From: Mycolicibacterium phocaicum
Lineage (GTDB): Bacteria; Actinomycetota; Actinomycetes; Mycobacteriales; Mycobacteriaceae
Reading direction: 5' to 3'
DNA length: 64,000 nt
Assembly: GCF_010731115.1 (NCBI RefSeq)
Contig: NZ_AP022616.1
Span: 1,364,001 to 1,428,000 of the forward strand
Shown here: positions 56,225-63,497 of the stretch, piece after piece
How positions within the stretch are numbered: the first letter of the stretch is position 1
Layout of the letters: every line of letters begins with the position of its first letter
The notes under the pieces: model-generated
Database searches by the model: none
Seen by the model: the letters and a program-made list of their open reading frames with translations, nothing else
Told to the model about the DNA's origin: nothing
Program-made: the position numbers and the translations under genes

Positions 56225-56940
56225 CAGCTGCCGGAGCTTCCACTGCTCGACGAGCCGAAGCCGCCGCGCGACACCGACGACCCCGACTTGGAGATGGAGG
56301 TCCCGGATTTCGTTGTGGCCGTAGTGCCTTTCGGCAGGGTCAGGGTGCCGCCGTGCGCGATGCTGCCGACGCCGCTGTTGGAGCCGCCGTAGTAGTAGCG
56401 ATACGACGATCCGGCGTAGAAGAACGTGCTGCCGCCCGAACTGTGCCCGCTGCTGCAGTAGCTGTCGGGCACCACTTCGTTGGTGCCGTCCTTGACGCAG
56501 GACGCACCGATCCGGTCGTCACGGTGGAAGATCGCGTAGCCGGCGGCGACCACCGCCACCACACCGACGCCGACCGCCGAACCGATGAGAACCTTCTTGC
56601 CGGTGGCCGCACGCTTGCGCGCCTTCTCGGCCTTCACCCGCTCGATCTCTTCTTCGGCCTCACGCGCCTTCTGCGCCTTGTCTCGGGCCCGCGCCTCGGC
56701 GACACTCGGCTGCCGCGGCTTGGCCGTGGCCGGGTCCTGCCAGCGGACCGACCCCTGCGGGTCCTGCGGCGGCGGGGGCGGCTGAAATTGCGGAATCTCC
56801 GGGGTGGGATTCGGCGCGGGAGTCGCCGGAGGTACCGGCGGCGGGCTCGACTCGGACCCGGGCGCAGGCTCCGGCCCGCCACCTTGAGCCGACTTTTTCC
56901 ACGGCTGCCTTTCAGCCCCGTTCTCGGGCCCGACAGTCAT
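56224..56940 (-). CDS. YgiB/DUF1190-like single-pass membrane protein
   Basis: 238 residues. A Pro-rich cytosolic N terminus and a charged coiled-coil-like stretch (ARARDKAQKAREAEEEIERV) lead to one membrane helix at 116-138. The outer part has Cys148 and Cys162 around a conserved GTNEVVPDSYC, a Tyr/Gly segment, GTLTLPKGTTATTKSGTSIS and a Ser/Gly-only tail after RGGFGS. The second half matches the DUF1190/YgiB family. ATG 56940 has GGGGGT upstream. It overlaps the ATP-grasp gene by one base, so the two are co-translated; the tail could be a substrate of the ligase (inference). Confidence 0.83.
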   Translation of the reverse strand: MTVGPENGAERQPWKKSAQGGGPEPAPGSESSPPPVPPATPAPNPTPEIPQFQPPPPPQDPQGSVRWQDPATAKPRQPSVAEARARDKAQKAREAEEEIERVKAEKARKRAATGKKVLIGSAVGVGVVAVVAAGYAIFHRDDRIGASCVKDGTNEVVPDSYCSSGHSSGGSTFFYAGSSYRYYYGGSNSGVGSIAHGGTLTLPKGTTATTKSGTSISKSGSSVSRGGFGSSSSGSSGS

Positions 56941-57370
56941 GCACACCCCCAATTGACGCAACCTGTGAGACAGCATAAGGCTGGCTGCCCGACAAAGCGG
57001 CCGTTGCCGCCGCTTCCGTGGTGCGGAAGTTTCCGTGGCGGCAGCCGTCCGGCCAGTGCCGGCAGCGGCGTGACGCCGCCCCAGCCGATCCCAGCGAGCT
57101 GACGCACGCCCGCGCCTTACCCGCAGATTTCCGGTTGTGAGCCCGGACACCGGCTTGCCGCGCGCGCGAACGCGCAGTGTAAACACGTAGTTTCCCGGCC
57201 GTAACGTTCCATTTGGACTACTGCCATATGGAAGTAACTGGTGCTAATTTCCGTTCGACCCGGCCGCTGCAGGTCGCGGACCGGTCCGGTCATCGGCGCC
57301 CGCATCCGACCTGCCTGCCTGATGCATTGCATCACTGGCGATTACGACGGATTCGACAGGAAACGCCTTC
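56941..57370. other. 430-base intergenic region between the YgiB-like gene and the NCS1 permease gene
   Basis: No credible gene is seen. A GC hairpin TGCCGCC (57005-57011) / GGCGGCA (57037-57043) lies near the left. The right half is the permease promoter region and holds two related boxes, near 57207-57219 and 57221-57236. The last 13 bases give AGGAAA ahead of ATG 57371. Confidence 0.6.
57207..57236. promoter_or_regulatory. Tandem TTCC-type boxes upstream of the NCS1 permease gene
   Basis: ACTGCCATATGGAAGT (57221-57236) matches the dyad upstream of fmdA, ACTTCCGAATGGAAGT (62211-62226), at 13 of 16 positions. GTTCCATTTGGAC (57207-57219) is a second, partial copy just ahead. A shared regulator is likely. 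Confidence 0.6.
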
Positions 57371-59104
57371 ATGACTACCGAGCAATCCTTAGACGAAGTG
57401 CACGGCCAACCAATGGCCGCGGCCCGCGTCGGCCCGTGGTCCCGCTTTGTCACCTGGGCCAACCAGGACACCATCGAGGACTTCTCACTTCGCTACGCGC
57501 CCAAGTCTTTTCGCAAATGGTCGCCGATGGCATGCGCCGTGGCCGCGTTGGGCGGCATCGCTTACCTCGCCGACTACTCGATCGGCGCCTCGATCGCCGT
57601 CACCCACGGCGCGGCCAGCGCGGTCGTCGCGATCCTGGTCGCCGCGGTCACGATATTTCTCACCGGCATCCCGATCGCGTACTACGCCGCGAAGTACAAC
57701 ATCGACATGGATCTGCTCACGCGCGGAGCCGGTTTCGGATACTTCGGCTCGACCCTGACGAGCCTCATCTACGCCAGCTTCTGCTTCATCTTCTTCGCGC
57801 TCGAGGGCGCGATCATGGCGCAGGCGATGAAATTGGCGTTCGGCATTCCGCTGGCGCTCGGCTACATCATCGGCTCACTGATCATCATTCCGCTCGTGCT
57901 CTACGGCATGACGGCCCTGGCCAAGTTCCAGGTCTGGACCCAGCCGTTGTGGCTGATCCTGTTCGTCGCCCCCATCGCCTTCATCGCGACCGCGGATCCG
58001 GCTGGCTTCCACGGGTTCCTGAGCTGGGCCGGCAACGGCGGCAGCGAACAGGTGACGGCCATCGGGGTCGGGGCGGGCGCCGGCGTGGCCTTGTCGCTCA
58101 TCGCCCAGATCGGTGAACAGGTCGACTACCTGCGCTTCATGCCCGAGAAGTCGGAAACACCGCCACTGCGGTGGTGGGCCGCGGTACTCGCCGCCGGTCC
58201 CGGCTGGGTGATTCTCGGCGCGGCCAAGCAGATTTGCGGCGCCTTCCTGGCCTTCTACGTCGCGGGCAAGGTCGGTTTCGCGGCCGCCACCGAACCCATC
58301 GAGCAGTTCCTCGGCGGCTTCGGCTCGGTCATCCACAACGACGCCCTCGCCCTCGGGCTGGCCACGCTGATGGTGTTGCTGTCCCAGGTCAAGATCAATG
58401 TCACCAACGCGTATTCGGGCTCGTTGTCCTGGTCGAACTTCTTCAGTCGGATTCTGCATGTGCACCCGGGCCGGGTGGTGTACCTCGGCCTGCACATCGC
58501 CATCGCGCTGGCACTGATGCTCAGCGACATGTTCGCCGTGCTCAACACCATCCTGGGGTTCTACTCCAACGTCGCGATCGCCTGGATCGGTGCGATCGTC
58601 GCCGACCTGGTGATCAACAAGCCGCTGCTGAAGCTCAGCCCGTCTTACGTCGAGTTCAAGCGGGCCTACCTCTACAGCATCAATCCGGTCGGGTTCGTCT
58701 CGATGCTGGTGGGTTCGGTGTTCTCGATCCTGGCCTTCTACCACGCTTTCGGTGATTTCCTCGCGGCGTGGTCGCCGTACCTGGCGCTGACACTGTCGTT
58801 CGTACTGTCCCCGGTGATGTGCATCGCGACCAAGGGCAAGTACTACCTGGCGCGGCGCAATCCACTTCGTGAGGAGATCGAGAAGGAGCCGCTGTGGGCG
58901 GGTCAGACGCTGCTGGACGTCGTCGACCAGAAGCGCTACGAATTGCCGGACATGGTGCACGACTGTCCTTTTCACCACGGCACCGTGTCCTCGCTGACCT
59001 GCACGCTGACCAAGGACTGCCATGACATGTGCAAGAAGGACGGCTACACCGATTCCACCAGCACGGAGGAACTGAAGACTGCGGTTGCACCGCAGTCGAG
59101 CTGA
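57371..59104 (+). CDS. NCS1-family permease (cytosine/purine/amide-type) with Cys/His-rich tail
   Basis: 577 residues, about 12 membrane helices. The NCS1 core shows in ALGGIAYLADYSIGASIAVT, AGFGYFGSTLTSLIYASF and IGEQVDYLRFMPEKS. The substrate is a nitrogen compound such as cytosine, allantoin, urea or an amide; the neighbouring fmdA and the shared operator favour an amide (inference). After the last helix comes a soluble tail of about 90 residues with HDCPFHHGTVSSLTCTLTKD and CHDMC, a Cys/His set that could bind metal. ATG 57371 with AGGAAA upstream. A terminator follows at 59111. Confidence 0.87.
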   Translation: MTTEQSLDEVHGQPMAAARVGPWSRFVTWANQDTIEDFSLRYAPKSFRKWSPMACAVAALGGIAYLADYSIGASIAVTHGAASAVVAILVAAVTIFLTGIPIAYYAAKYNIDMDLLTRGAGFGYFGSTLTSLIYASFCFIFFALEGAIMAQAMKLAFGIPLALGYIIGSLIIIPLVLYGMTALAKFQVWTQPLWLILFVAPIAFIATADPAGFHGFLSWAGNGGSEQVTAIGVGAGAGVALSLIAQIGEQVDYLRFMPEKSETPPLRWWAAVLAAGPGWVILGAAKQICGAFLAFYVAGKVGFAAATEPIEQFLGGFGSVIHNDALALGLATLMVLLSQVKINVTNAYSGSLSWSNFFSRILHVHPGRVVYLGLHIAIALALMLSDMFAVLNTILGFYSNVAIAWIGAIVADLVINKPLLKLSPSYVEFKRAYLYSINPVGFVSMLVGSVFSILAFYHAFGDFLAAWSPYLALTLSFVLSPVMCIATKGKYYLARRNPLREEIEKEPLWAGQTLLDVVDQKRYELPDMVHDCPFHHGTVSSLTCTLTKDCHDMCKKDGYTDSTSTEELKTAVAPQSS

Positions 59105-59110
59105 TGAATT

Positions 59111-59148
59111 GTCATGGCCTCGCCCTGAGCACCGGGCGGGGCCATGAC
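59111..59148. terminator. Bidirectional terminator
   Basis: GTCATGGCC-T-CGCCC (59111-59125) pairs with GGGCG-G-GGCCATGAC (59134-59148) around an eight-base loop, between the stops at 59104 and 59155. Confidence 0.88.
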
Positions 59149-59154
59149 CATCGG

Positions 59155-60249
59155 TCAGGGCGTCAGCTCGGCGATCACATCGAATTCGAGCTGGTCGGCG
59201 CTGGCGAGGTACACCGGTTGACGAGTATGGGCACCACGCATGACGACCTCGCCGCGCGGGCCCTGGTACGCGACATTGGCGCGTGCCCGATCGATCGCGG
59301 CCACCTCCAGGCTGCGGGCCGTCTGAGCCAGCGCGGTGAGCAGAAGCAGTCCCTCGTAACAGGATTCACCGATGTTGTTGAGCGCCGGGGCGGCACTGCC
59401 GAACCGTTGCAGATAGTGCGAGCCGAAGCCCATGTTCACCTCGGTGGGCAGACTCTCGAAGTAACCACACGCGGTGTACAGGCCGGTGGTCGCCCCACTT
59501 CCGCTGGCGCACAACACATCCTCACCGATCATCAACGACAGTCTCACGACGCTCTGGTCCAGACCGGCACGGGCGAACGCGCGATTGAACGCCGCGTTGT
59601 CGGCGCCCACCATCAACACCAGCACCCCGTCGGCCTCCGAGCTGGCGATGACGTCGAGCATGGGCCGGAAATCTCGCCCGCCCAGCGGAACGAATGCCTC
59701 ACCGACGAATTCGAGGCCCGATCGCCACATGTACTCCTTGGTCACGCGGGCGGTCTGCCGCGGCCAGATGTAGTCGTTGCCGACGATGCACCAGCGTTTC
59801 AGCCCGAGGTGCTCACGCAACCACGTCAACGCCGGAAACAGTTGCTGCTCTGGGGTTTCCCCCACCATGTACACCCCGTCGGTGCTCTCGCCGCCCTCGT
59901 AGAACGTGGTGTACACGTAGGGCACCCGACCGGCCGTCTGCGGCGCGATGACGCGCCGCGCATTCGACAGGTGCCAGCCCACCACCGCGTCGATCTGCTG
60001 CTGGGCGACCAGGCGGCCCAGTTCGTCCGCCAGCTCACGCAGCGGCGCCCCGGCGTCCACCGGATGAATCCGGACGGGCCGGTCCAGTATGCCGCCGGCG
60101 GCGTTGATGTCCTCGGCGGCGAGTTCGGCGCTCGCCTCGCACGAAGGTCCGAACATCCCGGCGGGCCCGCTCAACGGCACCACGAGCGCGATGTCGACCA
60201 CATCCCGGTCGGGGCGCGCGGGAATCGTCGCGGGTTTCGGATTCACCAT
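59155..60249 (-). CDS. AmiC-like periplasmic-binding-fold protein, predicted cytosolic amide sensor
   Basis: 364 residues. Type I periplasmic binding fold of the leucine/amide/urea-binding class: VDIALVVPLSGPAGMFGPSC, then NAAGGILDRPVRI and VPYVYTTFYEGGE, with SGLEFVGEAFVPLG later. There is no signal peptide, unlike transport receptors, which matches the regulatory AmiC of Pseudomonas and of the M. smegmatis acetamidase system. It may bind amides and signal to the divergent MarR protein. ATG 60249 has AAGGTGAGG upstream; the open frame reaches 60333 but adds no homologous part. Confidence 0.83.
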   Translation of the reverse strand: MVNPKPATIPARPDRDVVDIALVVPLSGPAGMFGPSCEASAELAAEDINAAGGILDRPVRIHPVDAGAPLRELADELGRLVAQQQIDAVVGWHLSNARRVIAPQTAGRVPYVYTTFYEGGESTDGVYMVGETPEQQLFPALTWLREHLGLKRWCIVGNDYIWPRQTARVTKEYMWRSGLEFVGEAFVPLGGRDFRPMLDVIASSEADGVLVLMVGADNAAFNRAFARAGLDQSVVRLSLMIGEDVLCASGSGATTGLYTACGYFESLPTEVNMGFGSHYLQRFGSAAPALNNIGESCYEGLLLLTALAQTARSLEVAAIDRARANVAYQGPRGEVVMRGAHTRQPVYLASADQLEFDVIAELTP

Positions 60250-60328
60250 CACCTCACCTTGGGACACGGGCCCAGCCATGCAACTCCGATCGCGACGACC
60301 ACGACGTCCGCCACCCGGGTGACCAGAA

Positions 60329-60339
60329 TTCAATTTGAA
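60329..60339. promoter_or_regulatory. Small dyad between the AmiC-like and MarR genes
   Basis: TTCAA-T-TTGAA perfect inverted repeat in the divergent promoter region (60250-60407). It is a possible MarR site but is short, and it does not match the FmdA/permease box. Confidence 0.35.
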
Positions 60340-60407
60340 GATACCTCCCGATCAGCGCTGTTTCACGGCGAGATGAGGGGCCCCACCACGGTAGGCTGGG
60401 CGCCACC

Positions 60408-60866
60408 ATGGAAATGAAGCCCGGCGCCCGTGCCGACACCGTCGAGGAACTCGCTCGATTGGTGAAGTCGGTTGCGTTCGAACTCGACCGCGTGGTGACA
60501 GATCACCTGGCCGGTTTGACGGTGCGTCAGTGGCATGTGCTGGCCGCGCTCGAAGGCGGTGCCGGCAAGCCGATGACGGCACTGGCCGAGGTGACGCTGC
60601 TGCCCGGACCGAGCCTGACCCGGCTCGTCGACGGGATGGTCGACGACAACCTGGTGCTGCGCAAGGCCGATGTGGTCGATCGCCGACGGGTATTGGTCTA
60701 CCAGACCCGAAGGGGCGCTGCGCTGTACCGCCAGAACCGCGAGCGGCTCAACAAGTCCGAGCAGCTGGCCGCACTGTGCACGTCGACGTCACTGCAGCCC
60801 GAGGCGCTGGCCGAACTGCTGGTCACGCTACAGCGGCCGGGTTCCCCGGCGGACCTTCGCGACTGA
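60408..60866 (+). CDS. MarR-family regulator of amide genes (AmiA-like)
   Basis: 152 residues. Winged helix with GGAGKPMTALAEVTLLPGPS and SLTRLVDGMVDDNLV, wing DVVDRRRVLVYQTRRGAALY. It sits divergent from the AmiC-like gene and convergent with fmdA, the same gene types as the M. smegmatis acetamidase regulators (AmiA is MarR-type, from memory). It probably represses the amide genes. ATG 60408; TAGGCT about ten bases ahead suggests a very short leader. An alternative ATG lies two codons in. Confidence 0.83.
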   Translation: MEMKPGARADTVEELARLVKSVAFELDRVVTDHLAGLTVRQWHVLAALEGGAGKPMTALAEVTLLPGPSLTRLVDGMVDDNLVLRKADVVDRRRVLVYQTRRGAALYRQNRERLNKSEQLAALCTSTSLQPEALAELLVTLQRPGSPADLRD

Positions 60867-60880
60867 TCTGACACCGCCAA

Positions 60881-60917
60881 ACAGCCAGTCCCCCAAGGAA
60901 ATCGGGGAACTGGCTGT
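60881..60917. terminator. Bidirectional terminator between MarR gene and fmdA
   Basis: ACAGCCAGT-C-CCCC (60881-60894) pairs with GGGG-A-ACTGGCTGT (60904-60917), one mismatch, nine-base loop, between stops at 60866 and 60929. Confidence 0.85.
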
Positions 60918-60928
60918 CGGCTGCGCGG

Positions 60929-62182
60929 TCAGAAGCTGGCGTGTGGCGCGCCCATTCCGGGATCGATCTGGTACGGCCCGGACGCCGACGGCGCCACCGG
61001 GAAGTCGAAGATCGCCGTCGGGATGTACACCGTCGCACAGGAATTCGGGATGTCCACCACCCCGGAGAGCCGCCCCTCGATCGGCGCGGACCCGAGCAGC
61101 AGGTAGGCCTGCTCCGGGCTGTAGCCGAACTTGGTCAGGTAGTCGATGGCGTGCAGACAGGCCCGCTGGTAGGCCAGATCCGAGTCGAGGTACTTCTGCT
61201 CGCCGTCGAGGGTCACCGAGGTGCCCGAGAAGGCCAGCCATTCCGAGTACTGCGGATCGGTGTTGCCCGGCATGAAGATCGCGTTCTCGTGCACGCCGTA
61301 GGTCTCCATGCCGCCCTTGATCAGATCCACGTGCAGGTCCATGAACCCGCCCATCTCGATCGCCCCGCAGAACGTGATCTCGCCGTCGCCCTGCGAGAAG
61401 TGCAGGTCGCCGAACGACAGGTTCGCACCGGGGACGAACACCGGATAGAACACCCGGCTGCCCTTGGTGACGTTCTTGATGTCCTGGTTTCCGCCGTTCT
61501 CCCGGGGCGGCGCGGTGCGGGCGGCTTCGGCGGCCGCCTTGGTGAAGGCGTCGCCGCTCAATGAGCCGAGGATCGCGTCCTGCGGTTCGGGCGGCAATGC
61601 CAGCGGTGGCACGCGGTCGGGATCGGTCGCGATCAGGGCGCCTTCGCGGGCGTTCCACTTGGCCAGCAGCGCGGCCGACGGCGCGGTACCCATGAGGCCG
61701 GGATGCACGATGCCGGTGTACTTCACCCCGGGCACGTGGCGTGAGCTGGCCTTCTGCCCGGAGAAGTCCCAGATCGCCTTGTAGGCGTCGGGGAACTGAT
61801 CGGTGAGGAACCCGCCGCCGTTCTGCTTGGCGAAGATGCCGGTGTATCCCCAGCCCTGTCCGGCCAGTGGCCCCGAGTCTTCCTGCGGGATGGGCCCCAC
61901 GTCGAGGATGTCGACGATCAGCAGGTCACCTGGCTCGGCACCCTCGATCGCGAACGGCCCGGACAGGCAGTGCACGCCCTTGAGCGGGGCATTGAGGATG
62001 TCCTCGGCCGAGTCGTCGTTGTGGATCGCGCCGTCGAACCACTCCCGGCAGTGCGCCCGGAAGCTGTCCCCCGGCTTGACGGTAACGGCGGGCGGGATAT
62101 CCGGGTGCCAGCGGTTGTGGCCGACCAGCTTCTGGTCGGTGAACTTCTTCGTCGAATCCAGGGGGAACAGCAATTCCGGCAC
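60929..62182 (-). CDS. fmdA: Acetamidase/formamidase
   Basis: 417 residues, the normal length of the FmdA/AmdA family. VGHNRWHPDIPPAVTVKPGD, VDILDVGPIPQEDS, GQGWGYTGIFAKQNGGGFLT and SQGDGEITFCGAIEMGGF are family hallmarks. It hydrolyses short amides to ammonium and a carboxylate in the cytoplasm. GTG 62182 has GGAGGT four bases upstream. A perfect dyad 27 bases upstream probably controls it, and fmdB diverges from the same region. Whether formamide or acetamide is preferred cannot be told here. Confidence 0.93.
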   Translation of the reverse strand: MPELLFPLDSTKKFTDQKLVGHNRWHPDIPPAVTVKPGDSFRAHCREWFDGAIHNDDSAEDILNAPLKGVHCLSGPFAIEGAEPGDLLIVDILDVGPIPQEDSGPLAGQGWGYTGIFAKQNGGGFLTDQFPDAYKAIWDFSGQKASSRHVPGVKYTGIVHPGLMGTAPSAALLAKWNAREGALIATDPDRVPPLALPPEPQDAILGSLSGDAFTKAAAEAARTAPPRENGGNQDIKNVTKGSRVFYPVFVPGANLSFGDLHFSQGDGEITFCGAIEMGGFMDLHVDLIKGGMETYGVHENAIFMPGNTDPQYSEWLAFSGTSVTLDGEQKYLDSDLAYQRACLHAIDYLTKFGYSPEQAYLLLGSAPIEGRLSGVVDIPNSCATVYIPTAIFDFPVAPSASGPYQIDPGMGAPHASF

Positions 62183-62208
62183 ATTTACCTCCGTAGCGAC
62201 ACCAACAC

Positions 62209-62228
62209 ATACTTCCGAATGGAAGTAT
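62209..62228. promoter_or_regulatory. Perfect dyad operator upstream of fmdA
   Basis: ATACTTCC-GAAT-GGAAGTAT, eight-base arms, between divergent fmdA and fmdB. A 16-base part matches a box upstream of the NCS1 permease gene at 13 positions. Confidence 0.72.
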
Positions 62229-62296
62229 TCAATAATGAAGGTGTCTCGTCTGCGGATCGGGCAAGTTACATCCGGATGACGTTGCCCGAGAGGGCT

Positions 62297-62302
62297 TATG
62301 GT
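62297..62302 (+). promoter_or_regulatory. Candidate -10 box (TATGGT) for leaderless fmdB gene
   Basis: TATGGT, GTCGTT, then GTG 62309; no Shine-Dalgarno sequence. Confidence 0.6.
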
Positions 62303-62308
62303 GTCGTT

Positions 62309-62593
62309 GTGCCTACCTACGTATTCCGGTGTGGCCGGGGTTGCCCGGACTTCACCGAACAGCATTCGATGGCGACCGCGCCCGCCGATACCCCCTGCCC
62401 GAGCTGCAGCGGCCAGGCCAAGCGCAGAATCGGCGCGCCCGCGCTGGGCGCCGGCAACTCATCGGGCATGCGGCTGCAGGACGCCACCCGCGTGACGGCG
62501 GACCGCCCGGACGTCGTCAGCAGCCTGCCCGCGAGTCGCCGTCGCACGCCGGTGACCGCGAATCCGTTGCACCGCAAGCTCCCCCGGCCCTAG
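62309..62593 (+). CDS. fmdB: FmdB-family zinc-ribbon protein
   Basis: 94 residues. It opens VPTYVFRCGRGC, the FmdB start, with zinc-ribbon Cys at 8, 12, 30 and 33 (the last pair in CPSC). The first knuckle is CxxxC rather than the common CxxC, a small deviation. The rest is basic and low in complexity. FmdB is named from amidase gene clusters, where it was proposed as a regulator; its mechanism is unproven. It is divergent from fmdA and probably leaderless. Confidence 0.82.
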   Translation: MPTYVFRCGRGCPDFTEQHSMATAPADTPCPSCSGQAKRRIGAPALGAGNSSGMRLQDATRVTADRPDVVSSLPASRRRTPVTANPLHRKLPRP

Positions 62594-62602
62594 CCGGAAA
62601 AG

Positions 62603-62650
62603 CAAAACCCCGCGCACTCCGGGATCGCCGGAATTGTGCGCGGGGTTTTG
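62603..62650. terminator. Strong bidirectional intrinsic terminator
   Basis: CAAAACCCCGCGCAC (62603-62617) pairs perfectly with its complement (62636-62650), with an inner CCGG stem, and T-runs flank both sides. It lies between the fmdB stop (62593) and the tsf stop (62681). Confidence 0.92.
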
Positions 62651-62680
62651 TCAGTGGGCAGCGGGTGAGCTGCCCAAGTT

Positions 62681-63496
62681 TTACTGCTGGCCGACCTCGA
62701 ACCGCACGAAGCGGGTCACGGTGACGCCGGCCTCGTCCAGCAGGGCCTTCACGGTCTTCTTGTTGTCGGACACCGACGGCTGGTCGAGCAGCACGACGTC
62801 CTTGTAGAAGCCGGTGACGCGGCCTTCGACGATCTTCGGCAGTGCGGCCTCGGGCTTGCCCTCTTCCTTGGCGGTCTCCTCGGCGATACGACGCTCGTTG
62901 GCGACCAGGTCGGCGGGCACGTCCTCACGGGTGAGGTACTTGGCCTTCAGCGCGGCGATCTGCAGCGCGACCGCGTGCGCGGCCTCTTCAGAAGCACCGT
63001 TGTACTCGACCAGCACACCCACGGCCGGCGGCAGGTCCGCGGCACGCTTGTGCAGGTAGGTCTCGACGGTGCCGTCGAAGTAGGCGACCCGACGCAGTTC
63101 GAGCTTCTCGCCGATCTTCGCGGACAGGTCCGCGACCAGCTGCTCGACGGTGGTGCCGTCGACGGTGGCGGCCTTGAGGGTCTCCACGTCGTTGGCCTTG
63201 GCCGCGACAGCTGCGGTGAGGATCTGATCCGCGAGAGCCTGGAATTCGGCGTTCTTGGCGACGAAGTCGGTCTCGGAGTTCAGCTCGATGAGGGCGCCGT
63301 CCTTGGCGGCGACCAGGCCCTCGGCGGTGGCGCGCTCAGCGCGCTTGCCGACGTCCTTGGCACCCTTGATGCGCAGGACCTCGACGGCCTTGTCGAAGTC
63401 ACCCTCGGTCTCAACCAGTGCGTTCTTGCAGTCGAGCATGCCGGAGCCGGTGAGCTCCCGCAGTCGCTTTACGTCAGCAGCGGTGTAGTTAGCCAT
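62681..63496 (-). CDS. tsf: Elongation factor Ts
   Basis: 271 residues. N-terminal UBA-like domain [20 protein letters not shown] followed by LDCKNAL and the [10 protein letters not shown] motif that contacts EF-Tu. It exchanges GDP on EF-Tu. ATG 63496 lies one base after the rpsB stop with GAG nearby. The terminator at 62603-62650 ends the rpsB-tsf unit. Confidence 0.97.
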   Translation of the reverse strand: MANYTAADVKRLRELTGSGMLDCKNALVETEGDFDKAVEVLRIKGAKDVGKRAERATAEGLVAAKDGALIELNSETDFVAKNAEFQALADQILTAAVAAKANDVETLKAATVDGTTVEQLVADLSAKIGEKLELRRVAYFDGTVETYLHKRAADLPPAVGVLVEYNGASEEAAHAVALQIAALKAKYLTREDVPADLVANERRIAEETAKEEGKPEAALPKIVEGRVTGFYKDVVLLDQPSVSDNKKTVKALLDEAGVTVTRFVRFEVGQQ

Positions 63497-63497
63497 C

